A stretch of DNA of 64,000 nt from Brevibacterium atlanticum. Its GTDB lineage: Bacteria > Actinomycetota > Actinomycetes > Actinomycetales > Brevibacteriaceae. Shown piece by piece: positions 44,423 to 52,344 of the stretch (its first letter is position 1; each line of letters opens with the position of its first letter). Below the pieces are notes generated by a model. That model was not told the origin of the DNA and searched no databases. It saw only the letters and a list, made by a program, of their open reading frames with translations. The DNA lies in assembly GCF_011617245.1 (NCBI RefSeq), contig NZ_CP050152.1, positions 1,550,001-1,614,000 of the forward strand, in the 5' to 3' direction. Both the position numbers and the translations under genes were made by a program.

Positions 44423-45079
44423 ATGGGAACTCAGACCGACCGAGCGCGTGAGGCACTGCTCGATGCCGCCGAAGAGCTCTTCGCCCGACACGGGATCGAT
44501 GCGGTGTCGAACCGGCGGATCGTCGAACACGCCGGAGCTGCCAACCACTCGGCGGTGGCCTATCACTTCGGGGGACGCGACGGACTGCTGCGTGCGCTCG
44601 TGGTTCGACACAACGACGAGATGTCCCGCCGGAGAAGTGAGCTCACTGCGCAGCTGTCTGATGCGCCGAGCATCCACGAACTCATCACCTGCCGACTGCG
44701 CCCGCTCATCGAACTGCTCGACAGTCTCCCTCGGCCGAGCTGGCGTGCACAATTCATCTCTCAGATCTCGGCGGTGCCCTCGGCTGTCGAAGTGGCAAAA
44801 GAGGTGATCGGGGGTTCGGATGTGCCCGAGGATCTTCGCTTCATCAACGGTGCGGTCGAGGGCATCCCTGAGGGGGTCCTGCGCGGGCGAGCCTACCTGC
44901 TGGGGTCTATGGTCGTCGGCGTCTGCGCCGATCAGGAGGCGAAGATGAACGAGGATGCGAACAAGGGTAGTTGGGAGCAGGTCGGCCGGTTCCTCATCGA
45001 CGCCGCCGCGGGCATGCTCGCCGCGCCCGTGACCGATCCGGACGGTGCGGTACGGTACCCGAACGTTCCGCTGCTCTGA
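44423..45079 (+). CDS. TetR-family transcriptional regulator
   Basis: A 218-residue TetR protein. The helix-turn-helix (about 10-56) contains AVSNRRIVEHAGAANHSAVAYHFG, a variant close to the AcrR/YbiH branch with a C-terminal ligand domain. Divergent from the duplicated YhgE/Pip-like gene and likely its repressor. The gene ends just before dispersed palindrome copy 2. Confidence 0.86.
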   Translation: MGTQTDRAREALLDAAEELFARHGIDAVSNRRIVEHAGAANHSAVAYHFGGRDGLLRALVVRHNDEMSRRRSELTAQLSDAPSIHELITCRLRPLIELLDSLPRPSWRAQFISQISAVPSAVEVAKEVIGGSDVPEDLRFINGAVEGIPEGVLRGRAYLLGSMVVGVCADQEAKMNEDANKGSWEQVGRFLIDAAAGMLAAPVTDPDGAVRYPNVPLL

Positions 45080-45086
45080 CCCGGAT

Positions 45087-45163
45087 ACTCCCATTTGCTA
45101 CCTGACGGCGGCCCAGCAACCCGCGCGGGGTTGCTGGGCCGCCGTCAGGTAGCAAATGGGAGT
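45087..45163. repeat. Dispersed palindrome, copy 2 (77 bp)
   Basis: Near-perfect inverted repeat centred at 45125, one unpaired base in the middle. Arms begin ACTCCCATTTGCTACCTGAC. It lies between two convergent genes: 7 bases after the TetR stop codon, and its last base is the last base of the stop codon of the FrnE-like gene. It can terminate both. Confidence 0.87.
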
Positions 45164-45882
45164 CAGTTGCAGCCGTTGGGGCCGCAGACGGCTCCGTTCG
45201 GGTATTCGTCATCTGTGGCCTGGGGGTCGGCGAGGACGGTGAGCTTCTGGCTCTCGTCCCAGGCGGTCTCGAGAGCTTGACTGAAGGCTGCTGCCGGCTG
45301 TGCGCCGGAGATGCCGTATTTGCGGTCGATGACGAAGAACGGCACACCGTTGGCGCCCAATTGCCTGGCCTCGGCGATATCGGCCCTGACCTCCTTGGTG
45401 TACTCATCGGAGTCGAGCACCCGCCGTGTCTCCTCGGCGTCGAGACCGAGGGTGGAAGCCACCTCGGCGAGGTAGGAGATGTCACCGATATCACGACCCT
45501 GTTCGAAGTGACCGGACAGGAGTGCCTCCTTCGCCTCGGGCATGAGTCCGTGGGAGTGAGCGAAGTGAAGGAATCGGTGGGCGGTGAAGCTGTTGGCCAC
45601 GACGATCGCATCGAAGTCGTAGTCGAGGCCTTCGCCGGCTGCCTGCTGCGTGACATGGTCGAACATCTGGCGGACCTGCTCGGGCGGCATGCCCTTCATC
45701 TGGCTGAGGTATTCGGTCTCGGTGCCGTCGAAGTGCTCGGGCAGGCTCGGGTCGAGCTGGAAGCTGCGCCAGGAAACGTCGACGGAGTCTTTGTGGGCGA
45801 AAGCGTCGAGGGCCGTTTCGAAACGACGTTTTCCGATATAGCACCAGGGGCAGGCGATGTCCGACCAGATCTCAATCTTCAT
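45163..45882 (-). CDS. DsbA-family oxidoreductase, FrnE-like
   Basis: 239 residues. A thioredoxin-fold protein with inserted helical domain and the active-site CPWC at C11-C14 (SDIACPWCYIG). GVPFFVID holds the conserved cis-proline. No signal peptide, so cytosolic, as for FrnE-type proteins implicated in oxidative stress or polyketide chemistry. A C-terminal VCGPNGCN adds a second Cys pair. The ORF could extend to 45996, but that part is read through palindrome copy 3, so ATG 45882 is used. Confidence 0.86.
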   Translation of the reverse strand: MKIEIWSDIACPWCYIGKRRFETALDAFAHKDSVDVSWRSFQLDPSLPEHFDGTETEYLSQMKGMPPEQVRQMFDHVTQQAAGEGLDYDFDAIVVANSFTAHRFLHFAHSHGLMPEAKEALLSGHFEQGRDIGDISYLAEVASTLGLDAEETRRVLDSDEYTKEVRADIAEARQLGANGVPFFVIDRKYGISGAQPAAAFSQALETAWDESQKLTVLADPQATDDEYPNGAVCGPNGCN

Positions 45883-45930
45883 GACAGAAGCAACCGCGCT
45901 CGCCAGCGGCTTATTCCACACTTCGCACCG

Positions 45931-46000
45931 CCTATTGCTACCCGACGGCGGCCCAGCAACCTGGCGCCACGTTGCTGCGCCGCCGTCGGGTAGCAATAGG
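45931..46000. repeat. Dispersed palindrome, copy 3 (70 bp)
   Basis: 35-bp arms with two mismatched pairs, centre at 45965/45966. Divergent from the other copies (GCTACCCGACGGCGGC and GGCGCC centre), but with compensating changes in both arms. It lies 16 bases past the stop of the radical SAM gene. Confidence 0.82.
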
Positions 46001-46016
46001 GCGGCTTGTGTGTGGG

Positions 46017-47114
46017 TCAGAAGAGTGCCTGCTGCGCAGGGGCGTTCAACGAGGCGGCCGGTGGCGGTGTCAGGGGAGCCTGGTGTCGTCGACCTTGCCG
46101 TCGAGTGGTGGCGGGGTAGTCGTCATCGCTGCGTCCGTGCAGTCCATAGCCGTCGATGAGCGGATTGATGCGCTCACCCAGCCAGCGATGATAATCCTTC
46201 GAGGCATACGAGGAGGTCGCGTACATGCGGCGGTAGCGGGGGAGGAGCTCGGGGTGTGCGCGTTCCAGCCAGGAGAAGAACCACTCCCGTGCTCCCGGGC
46301 GCAGGTGAAGTGCGCCGTAGACCACCCGCGAAGCGCCGGCGTCTCTGATCGCGCGCAGCGCTGAATCGAGGTGGTCGCGGGAATCGGTGAGCTTCGGGAG
46401 GATCGGCATCATGAAGACCGTGACATCGAAGCCGAGTTCGGCGGCGGCTCGGACGGTAGCCAGCCTGGCCGCAGTGGTCGGCGTGCCCGGCTCGAGGCTC
46501 TGCTGAAGCTCGTCATCGTGGACGGCGATCGACATGCTGATCTCCACCGGAACATCTTCGGCCGCGTGGGCCAGCAGCGGCAGATCCCGCCGCAGCAGCG
46601 TGCCCTTGGTGAGGATCGACATCGGGGTGCCGTGCTCGGCCAGGGCGGTGATGACACCGGGCATGAGCGCGTACCTGCCCTCGGCCCGCTGGTACGGGTC
46701 GGTGTTCGTGCCGAGGGCGACGAGCTCGCGCGACCATTGCGGCTTGGCCACCTCGGCGGCGACCACATCGGGGGCGTTGATCTTGACGAAGACCTGTCGG
46801 TCGAAGTCCTCGCCGGAATCGAGGTCGAGATAACGGTGTGTGTTCCTGGCGAAGCAGTAGACGCAGGCGTGGGAACAGCCGCGATACGGGTTGATCGTCC
46901 AGGTGAATGGCATCGAGCTGGCCGCCGGCACCCGATTGAGTGCGGTCTTCGCGAGCACCTCGTGGAAGGTGATACCGGAGAACTCGGGTGTGCGGACGGT
47001 GCGGACGAGCCCTCGGATACCGAAGAGCTCCGGCGTTGTCGCCGCGCCGGGTTGCCCGCCTGCGGCCGGGGCACCGCCGTCTGGAGCGGGGTCAGCGAGT
47101 TCGTTCCACCTCAT
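46017..47114 (-). CDS. Radical SAM protein, Rv2578c / spore-photoproduct-lyase-like
   Basis: A 365-residue radical S-adenosylmethionine enzyme. The 4Fe-4S cluster cysteines are C80, C84 and C87 (CSHACVYC), followed by FARNTHRYLD and a TIM-barrel core. The family name comes from mycobacterial Rv2578c; members are thought to act in DNA repair, by analogy with spore photoproduct lyase. A consensus LexA box 8 bases upstream of the ATG supports an SOS role. The C-terminal 35 residues are Pro/Ala-rich and probably disordered. Confidence 0.85.
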   Translation of the reverse strand: MRWNELADPAPDGGAPAAGGQPGAATTPELFGIRGLVRTVRTPEFSGITFHEVLAKTALNRVPAASSMPFTWTINPYRGCSHACVYCFARNTHRYLDLDSGEDFDRQVFVKINAPDVVAAEVAKPQWSRELVALGTNTDPYQRAEGRYALMPGVITALAEHGTPMSILTKGTLLRRDLPLLAHAAEDVPVEISMSIAVHDDELQQSLEPGTPTTAARLATVRAAAELGFDVTVFMMPILPKLTDSRDHLDSALRAIRDAGASRVVYGALHLRPGAREWFFSWLERAHPELLPRYRRMYATSSYASKDYHRWLGERINPLIDGYGLHGRSDDDYPATTRRQGRRHQAPLTPPPAASLNAPAQQALF

Positions 47115-47122
47115 AGAACAAT

Positions 47123-47138
47123 TCGAACATGTGTTCGA
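47123..47138. promoter_or_regulatory. LexA (SOS) box TCGAACATGTGTTCGA
   Basis: Perfect TCGAAC-N4-GTTCGA, extended to 7-bp arms (47122-47139). It matches the mycobacterial and corynebacterial SOS box as known, 8 bases before the radical SAM start codon. Confidence 0.8.
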
Positions 47139-47210
47139 ACGTGCGTCAAGGCCCGCGAGCAGCAGTTGCGGGGAGGCAAGCGCCTGCGAGCAGCTATGGC
47201 GTGGCGGAGG

Positions 47211-47741
47211 TCAGGATACGCGCATGCCCTTGAACTCGCTGCGGTGGAAGACGAGTGCCTCCGGGCCGTCAGGGCTGCGCGTGGCAAGGATCTCGAGCAG
47301 GGCGACGGTGTGGTCGCCGGCCTCGACCTCGTTGTAGAGGCGGGTCCAGAGGAATGCCGAGCTGCCGGGGATCGTCACCGCGCCTGCGGGCGTGAGGTCG
47401 GGATCGACGCCGTCGAAGCGGCGGGAGCGGTCCTTCGAGGCGAGCTGTCTGGCCAGCTCCTCCTGGTCCGTGCCCAGCAGCGAGATACCGAGCTCGGGTG
47501 CCTCGCGCAGGGTGGGCCAGGTCGCTGACGACTTCTGGACCGCGACACTGACCAGAGGCGGATCGAGTGAGACTCCGACCGTCAGCGTGGAGGCGACGAG
47601 CCCCGCGGGGGCACCGTCGATGGTTGCGCCGATGAAGGCGACTCCCTGCGGGAAGTGGGAGAAGGTCTCGCGGAGGTTCTCCGGCGAGGCGGCAGCGGCG
47701 GCCGTGGACGGTGTGGCCGAAGGGTTTGTCAAGATCGTCAT
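47211..47741 (-). CDS. Flavin reductase-like protein (FMN-binding)
   Basis: A 176-residue flavin reductase-domain protein: LRETFSHFPQGVAFIGA at the start, TVGVSLDPPLVSVAV for FMN binding, and a late LLEILATRSPDGPEALVFHR. It would supply reduced FMN to a two-component monooxygenase; the DszA/NtaA-type monooxygenase at 49469 is the evident partner. GAGGTGAAGGA precedes the ATG. It is divergent from the MFS-monooxygenase genes across a 294-base region. Confidence 0.86.
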   Translation of the reverse strand: MTILTNPSATPSTAAAAASPENLRETFSHFPQGVAFIGATIDGAPAGLVASTLTVGVSLDPPLVSVAVQKSSATWPTLREAPELGISLLGTDQEELARQLASKDRSRRFDGVDPDLTPAGAVTIPGSSAFLWTRLYNEVEAGDHTVALLEILATRSPDGPEALVFHRSEFKGMRVS

Positions 47742-47842
47742 TCCTTCACCTCATATGCTCTGTTGAGCGATCCGGATCGGCATCTCCAGTCGTGCGAGGC
47801 TCGAGACTCTGGGACCGCTCGTCGATATGCGTCAGTCGTGTT

Positions 47843-47884
47843 CCCCGATCATTGCAAAGTCCACGTGAAACGCGGTGATCGGGG
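47843..47884. promoter_or_regulatory. Inverted repeat in the flavin reductase / MFS divergent region
   Basis: CCCCGATCA (47843-47851) and TGATCGGGG (47876-47884), perfect 9-bp arms, 24-base spacer. A candidate operator for the whole monooxygenase cluster. The 294-base gap holds no gene. Confidence 0.5.
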
Positions 47885-48035
47885 CCATATGGCGACTCAT
47901 TGTGACCCTCTGTGACAGACAAAGTCGGACCATGACGCGGTGCGACGTCAATGTCGGTGCTGGGGCATAGATTGCTCAGCGATACTGATGACCCGACTCA
48001 TGTGTCTCACCCGGTGAGCGCAGCAGGAGCCTTCC

Positions 48036-49367
48036 ATGACCCAGACCTCGGTCACCTATCCGACCAACCAGGACCCGCCTCGGCGATTCCTCGATGGAAA
48101 GAAACGGGTGCTGGCGTCGGCCTTCGCCGGAACGACGATCGAGTGGTACGACTTCTACCTCTACGGAACCGCGGCGGCTCTGATCTTCAACGTTCAGTTC
48201 TTCCCCTCCGACAGCGAACTCGGCAGCAGACTCGCGTCCTTCGCCACCCTCGCCGTCGGATTCTTCGCCCGCCCGCTGGGCGGAATCCTCGCCGGCCACC
48301 TCGGGGATCGGGTCGGACGCAAGGCCCTGCTCGTCGTGTCCCTGCTGTCCATGGGCATTGCTTCGACGCTCATCGGTCTCGTCCCGAACTTCGCCGCCAT
48401 CGGCTGGTGGGCCGCCGTCTCGCTCGTCGTCCTGCGCATCGTCCAGGGGCTGTCCGCCGGAGCCGAATGGGGAGGTTCCGCTCTGCTGTCGGTTGAACAC
48501 GCGCCGGCCCGCAAGCGCGGATTCTTCGGTTCCTTCACCCAGATCGGCTCCGCTGCGGGCATGCTCCTGGCCACCAGCGCCTTCTTCATCGTCCAGAATC
48601 TGCTGAGCACCGAACAGTTCGAAGCATTCGGGTGGCGCATCCCGTTCCTAGCCTCCGCACTGCTTGTGGGACTGGGTCTGTGGATCCGCCTCGGTGTCTC
48701 CGACGCCCCGGAATTCCAAGAGCTCAAGGACTCCGGCAAGGTCGCCAAGGCTCCGCTGCGCACGGTCATCATCGACCACCCTCGGGTCCTGCTCATCACG
48801 ATCGGTCTGCGCCTGGCCCAGAACAGCGTCTTCTACCTCATCACCGTCTACATGCTCAGCTATCTGTCGGAGAACCGCGACGATTCGACCTCCGGCGTCA
48901 CTGCTGTGATGATCGCCTCGGCCATCGGTCTGGTCACCGGCCCGGCGTGGGGCTGGGTCTCCGACCGCGTCGGCCGCAAGCCCGTGACCATCGGCGGCTT
49001 CATCGGCATCGCCGTGTTCGGGTGGATCTTCTTCGCCTACCTCGACGCGGGTCCGCTGGCCTTCCTGCCTATCATCGTCATTCTTGGCATGAACCTTGCC
49101 CACGATGCCGTCTACGGGCCCCAGGCCGCTTGGTTCGCCGAGCAGTTCCCTATCGAGGTCCGCTACTCGGGAGTGAACATGGGCTACCAACTGGGCACCG
49201 TCATCGGCGGCGGAATCATGCCGATGGTCGCCGCGCTGCTCTACGTCGCCGGCGGGCACTCGCCGTGGCTGATCTGCGGCTACCTCACCCTGCTGTGCGC
49301 GATCTCGCTCATCGCTGCCGTGGCGGCCAAGGACCCGGCACGCGACCTCGCCCGCAGCGCAGCCTGA
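48036..49367 (+). CDS. MFS transporter, MHS family
   Basis: A 443-residue, 12-helix symporter. AGTTIEWYDFYLYGTAAAL (about 33-51) and GDRVGRKALL (about 89-98) are MHS signatures. It opens a rightward run with the FMN monooxygenase and a second MFS gene. Likely substrate is the sulfonate, sulfone or chelate-like compound oxidised by the monooxygenase; this is inferred. GGAG lies before the ATG. The 11-mer CTCTGTGACAG at 47908-47918 upstream recurs at 52291-52301. Confidence 0.87.
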   Translation: MTQTSVTYPTNQDPPRRFLDGKKRVLASAFAGTTIEWYDFYLYGTAAALIFNVQFFPSDSELGSRLASFATLAVGFFARPLGGILAGHLGDRVGRKALLVVSLLSMGIASTLIGLVPNFAAIGWWAAVSLVVLRIVQGLSAGAEWGGSALLSVEHAPARKRGFFGSFTQIGSAAGMLLATSAFFIVQNLLSTEQFEAFGWRIPFLASALLVGLGLWIRLGVSDAPEFQELKDSGKVAKAPLRTVIIDHPRVLLITIGLRLAQNSVFYLITVYMLSYLSENRDDSTSGVTAVMIASAIGLVTGPAWGWVSDRVGRKPVTIGGFIGIAVFGWIFFAYLDAGPLAFLPIIVILGMNLAHDAVYGPQAAWFAEQFPIEVRYSGVNMGYQLGTVIGGGIMPMVAALLYVAGGHSPWLICGYLTLLCAISLIAAVAAKDPARDLARSAA

Positions 49368-49468
49368 GCCGCCGCCTGAGCCGACAGTGCATTCGTACGT
49401 AAGCCCCCTGCGGGGCCGGTGCGACACGCCGACACAACAACACGCACCACTGAAACTGGAGACAATTG

Positions 49469-50845
49469 ATGACGAAACCGATCGTGCTCAACGCCTTCGA
49501 CATGATGACCCCGGTCCATCAGTCGCCAGGCCTCTGGCGCCACCCCGAATCACGCATCGGAGAGTTCACCCAGCTCTCGTTCTGGACGAATCTGGCGAAG
49601 ACGCTCGAAGAGGGCGGATTCTCATCCCTCTTCCTCGCCGACATCCTCGGCGTCTACGACGTCTACGGCGGCAACGCCGATGTCACGAACCGTGGGGGAG
49701 TCCAGTTCCCGCTGCTCGACCCGCTCGTCGCGATCCCGGCCATGGCCGCGGCCACCCAGACCCTCGGCTTCGGCGTCACCGCCTCGGTGACGTATGAGAA
49801 GCCCTACCTCCTCGCCCGCACACTGACGACCCTCGACCACTTCACGAACGGTCGGGTGGCCTGGAACATCGTCACCAGCTACGTCGATTCCGCCGCCCGC
49901 AACCTCGGTCTGTCCGGCCAGATCCCGCACGACGAGCGCTACGACCGGGCCGATGAGTTCATGGACGTCATGTACAAACTCTTCGAAGGATCAATCACCC
50001 CCGACGCGCTCAGGGCCGACGCCGAAGCGAACGTCTTCGTCGACCCCGAACAGGTCCACGACATCGGTCACGAGGGAAAGTTCTTCACCGTGCCCGGCCA
50101 GGCGCTCGCCGTTCCCGGCCCTCAGGGCACTCCGCTGCTGTTCCAGGCCGGTGCTTCCAAGCGCGGTCAGGAGTTCGCCCTCGACCACGCCGAGGCGATC
50201 TTCTTCTCCGGTCCGACGCCTGAGATCCTGCGGACCTGGGTCGACAAGGTCCGCGACGGCCTCGAGGCGCGCGGACGTGACCGTGATTCTGTGAAGATCT
50301 TCGCTCTGGCCACCGTCATCGTCGACGACACCGACGAAGCTGCCGAGGCGCGCCTGGCCGACTACCGCAGTTACGTCGACACGGAGTCCGCGCTCTCGCT
50401 CTTCGGCGGGTGGACCGGAGTCGACCTGTCGGGAGCGAACCCGGAGGACACACTCGAATACGTGTCCACCGATGCCAACCAGTCCGCGCTCGCCTCGTTC
50501 ACGACCATGGCAGGGGACAAAGCGTGGACGATTCGGGATCTGGCAGAGTTCGTCGCCCTCGGCGGTCGCGGACCGGTCATCACCGGGTCGCCCGCGACCG
50601 TTGTCGACGAATTCCAACGCTGGATGGCCGAGGCCGACATCGACGGGTTCAACATCGCCGCAGCCGTCCGACCGGCCGATGCCGAACGCTTCACGAAGTA
50701 TGTCTCACCCGAGCTGCGCCGGCGCAGACTGCTGCCCGAGGCGGTTCCCGGAGCCACGGTGCGCGAAGCACTCACCGGAGGCGGCCCGCGACTGGCCGAC
50801 GACCACAAGGGCGCGGGCTTCCGCCTCGACGCCGCCCGCATCTGA
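49469..50845 (+). CDS. FMN-dependent monooxygenase, NtaA/SnaA/DszA family
   Basis: A 458-residue bacterial-luciferase-fold monooxygenase. Typical elements are MMTPVHQSPGLWRHP at the start, RTLTTLDHFTNGRVAWNIVTS near 113-133 and LLFQAGASKRGQEFA near 223-237. Relatives oxidise nitrilotriacetate, EDTA, dibenzothiophene sulfone or alkyl compounds with FMNH2 from a separate reductase, present here at 47211. The substrate cannot be fixed. ATG 49469 follows TGGAG; a TTG three bases earlier is unlikely. Confidence 0.87.
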   Translation: MTKPIVLNAFDMMTPVHQSPGLWRHPESRIGEFTQLSFWTNLAKTLEEGGFSSLFLADILGVYDVYGGNADVTNRGGVQFPLLDPLVAIPAMAAATQTLGFGVTASVTYEKPYLLARTLTTLDHFTNGRVAWNIVTSYVDSAARNLGLSGQIPHDERYDRADEFMDVMYKLFEGSITPDALRADAEANVFVDPEQVHDIGHEGKFFTVPGQALAVPGPQGTPLLFQAGASKRGQEFALDHAEAIFFSGPTPEILRTWVDKVRDGLEARGRDRDSVKIFALATVIVDDTDEAAEARLADYRSYVDTESALSLFGGWTGVDLSGANPEDTLEYVSTDANQSALASFTTMAGDKAWTIRDLAEFVALGGRGPVITGSPATVVDEFQRWMAEADIDGFNIAAAVRPADAERFTKYVSPELRRRRLLPEAVPGATVREALTGGGPRLADDHKGAGFRLDAARI

Positions 50846-50902
50846 GTCCCACCACCGCCCCGGCCACCGACGCAGTCCATGTCGCCGAGGCGGCCGTCCG
50901 GC

Positions 50903-50923
50903 GGCGGGGGAGCTGACCCCGCC
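50903..50923 (+). terminator. Short GC hairpin after the monooxygenase gene
   Basis: GGCGGGG and CCCCGCC arms around a 7-base loop, 58 bases past the stop. Confidence 0.4.
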
Positions 50924-50988
50924 TGCCCCGCCTCGGGCATAATGGTCTGCGGCCGTTTCCCGATCCGTCGACCGAACAGAGACCGTGT

Positions 50989-52245
50989 ATGAGTGCTTCG
51001 ACGCCGCTGACCACCACCGAGTCCGACGCAGAGCGCGGCTACCGGCGCAAGGCGCTCTTCGCCGCCGCCATCGGCTACGGACTCGACGGCTTCGACCTCC
51101 TCGTCCTCAGCTTCGCCCTCTCGGGCATCATCGCCACCTTCGGTCTCAGCGACGTCCGGGCCGGTTCGCTGTCGACGATCACCCTGTTCGGTGCCGTGCT
51201 CGGCGGCATCGTCTTCGGCGCACTGGCCGACCGCTTCGGCCGAGTCCGCGTGCTGACGTGGACGGTGCTCCTCTTCGCTGTGTTCACCGGACTCTCCGCA
51301 CTCGCCCAGGGATATTGGGACCTCGCGGCCTATCGGTTCATCGCCGGCATCGGCATCGGCGGAGAATTCGGCATCGGCATGGCGCTGGCCGCCGAGGCGG
51401 TCCGTGCCGACCAGCGGGCGCGGGCCACCTCGTGGGTGGGGGTGGGTTTCCAACTCGGCGTCTTCGCCGCGGCCATGGTCTCGGCCCCGGTCATCGCCCT
51501 CTGGGGTTGGCGGGCGCTGTTCCTCATCGGTCTGTTCCCCGCTGTCTTCGCCTTCGTCGTCCGCCGCGGAGTCTCCGAACCCGAGACCTTCGTCCGCGCT
51601 CAGACCGGCAGAGACGATGAGTCCGGTGCGGCGACTGGGCACTTCGGCGCGAAGCTCGGGGCGCTGATCAAGGACCGGACCACGGTGCGAACCACGGTGG
51701 CGCTGACCATCCTCACCAGCGTGCAGAACTTCGGCTACTTCGGCATCATCACCTGGCTGCCGAACTACCTCTCCGGGCAGATGGGGCTCGGCGTGACGAA
51801 GGGATCCCTGTGGACGGCAGTGACGGTCTTGGGCATGCTCACCGGAATCCTCGTCTTCGGACAGCTCGCCGACCGCCTCGGCCGACGTCCGGCCTTCTGG
51901 ATCTTCCAGGTGGGAGCCATCGTCTCCATCCTCGTCTACTCCCAGATGAGTGATCCGAGCGCGCTGCTGGCAGGCGGCTTCTTCATGGGCGCCTTCGCCA
52001 ACGGCATGATCGGCGGACACGGAGCCCTACTCGCCGAAATGTACCCGACCGAGGTCAGAGCCACCGCACAGAACGTCATCTTCAATGTCGGCCGCGCCAT
52101 CGGCGGCCTGGCCCCCGTCGTCATCGCCCTGCTGGCCGGATCCCTGGGCTTCGGCTTCGCCCTGGCACTGCTGCCCGCCATCTACGTCATCCAGTTCCTC
52201 GCGATGTTCCTGCTGCCGGAGAAACGTGGGGCCGAACTCACCTGA
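50989..52245 (+). CDS. MFS transporter, sialate/aromatic-acid (AAHS/SHS-like) type
   Basis: A 418-residue, 12-helix MFS protein. It begins AAAIGYGLDGFDLLVLSFAL, the D-rich first helix of AAHS/SHS organic-acid symporters, and has GALADRFGRVRV in loop 2-3 and EFGIGMALAAEA in helix 4. It probably imports a small organic acid. It is the third gene of the rightward monooxygenase run, though 143 bases and a weak hairpin separate it; a CATAAT hexamer at about 50939-50944 could be its own -10. Confidence 0.85.
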   Translation: MSASTPLTTTESDAERGYRRKALFAAAIGYGLDGFDLLVLSFALSGIIATFGLSDVRAGSLSTITLFGAVLGGIVFGALADRFGRVRVLTWTVLLFAVFTGLSALAQGYWDLAAYRFIAGIGIGGEFGIGMALAAEAVRADQRARATSWVGVGFQLGVFAAAMVSAPVIALWGWRALFLIGLFPAVFAFVVRRGVSEPETFVRAQTGRDDESGAATGHFGAKLGALIKDRTTVRTTVALTILTSVQNFGYFGIITWLPNYLSGQMGLGVTKGSLWTAVTVLGMLTGILVFGQLADRLGRRPAFWIFQVGAIVSILVYSQMSDPSALLAGGFFMGAFANGMIGGHGALLAEMYPTEVRATAQNVIFNVGRAIGGLAPVVIALLAGSLGFGFALALLPAIYVIQFLAMFLLPEKRGAELT

Positions 52246-52289
52246 ACCGACCCTCCTGCAGTCTCTGTGAGGCCGCGCACATGCGTGAC

Positions 52290-52307
52290 GCTCTGTGACA
52301 GCAGAGC
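52290..52307 (+). terminator. Small hairpin between two MFS genes
   Basis: GCTCTG / CAGAGC arms with a 6-base loop. It includes the CTCTGTGACAG 11-mer also found before the MFS gene at 48036, so it may be regulatory instead. Confidence 0.4.
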
Positions 52308-52344
52308 CGGGAGAGCATGACACACGCCGTCATAATCGACGCTT

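Noticed and set aside
41785..46000. The cluster of palindromes as ends of a mobile element around 41.8-46.0 kb
   Set aside because: The enclosed genes are ordinary chromosomal types with no transposase, each repeat is itself a full palindrome rather than one end of a pair, and a further copy lies 14 kb away.
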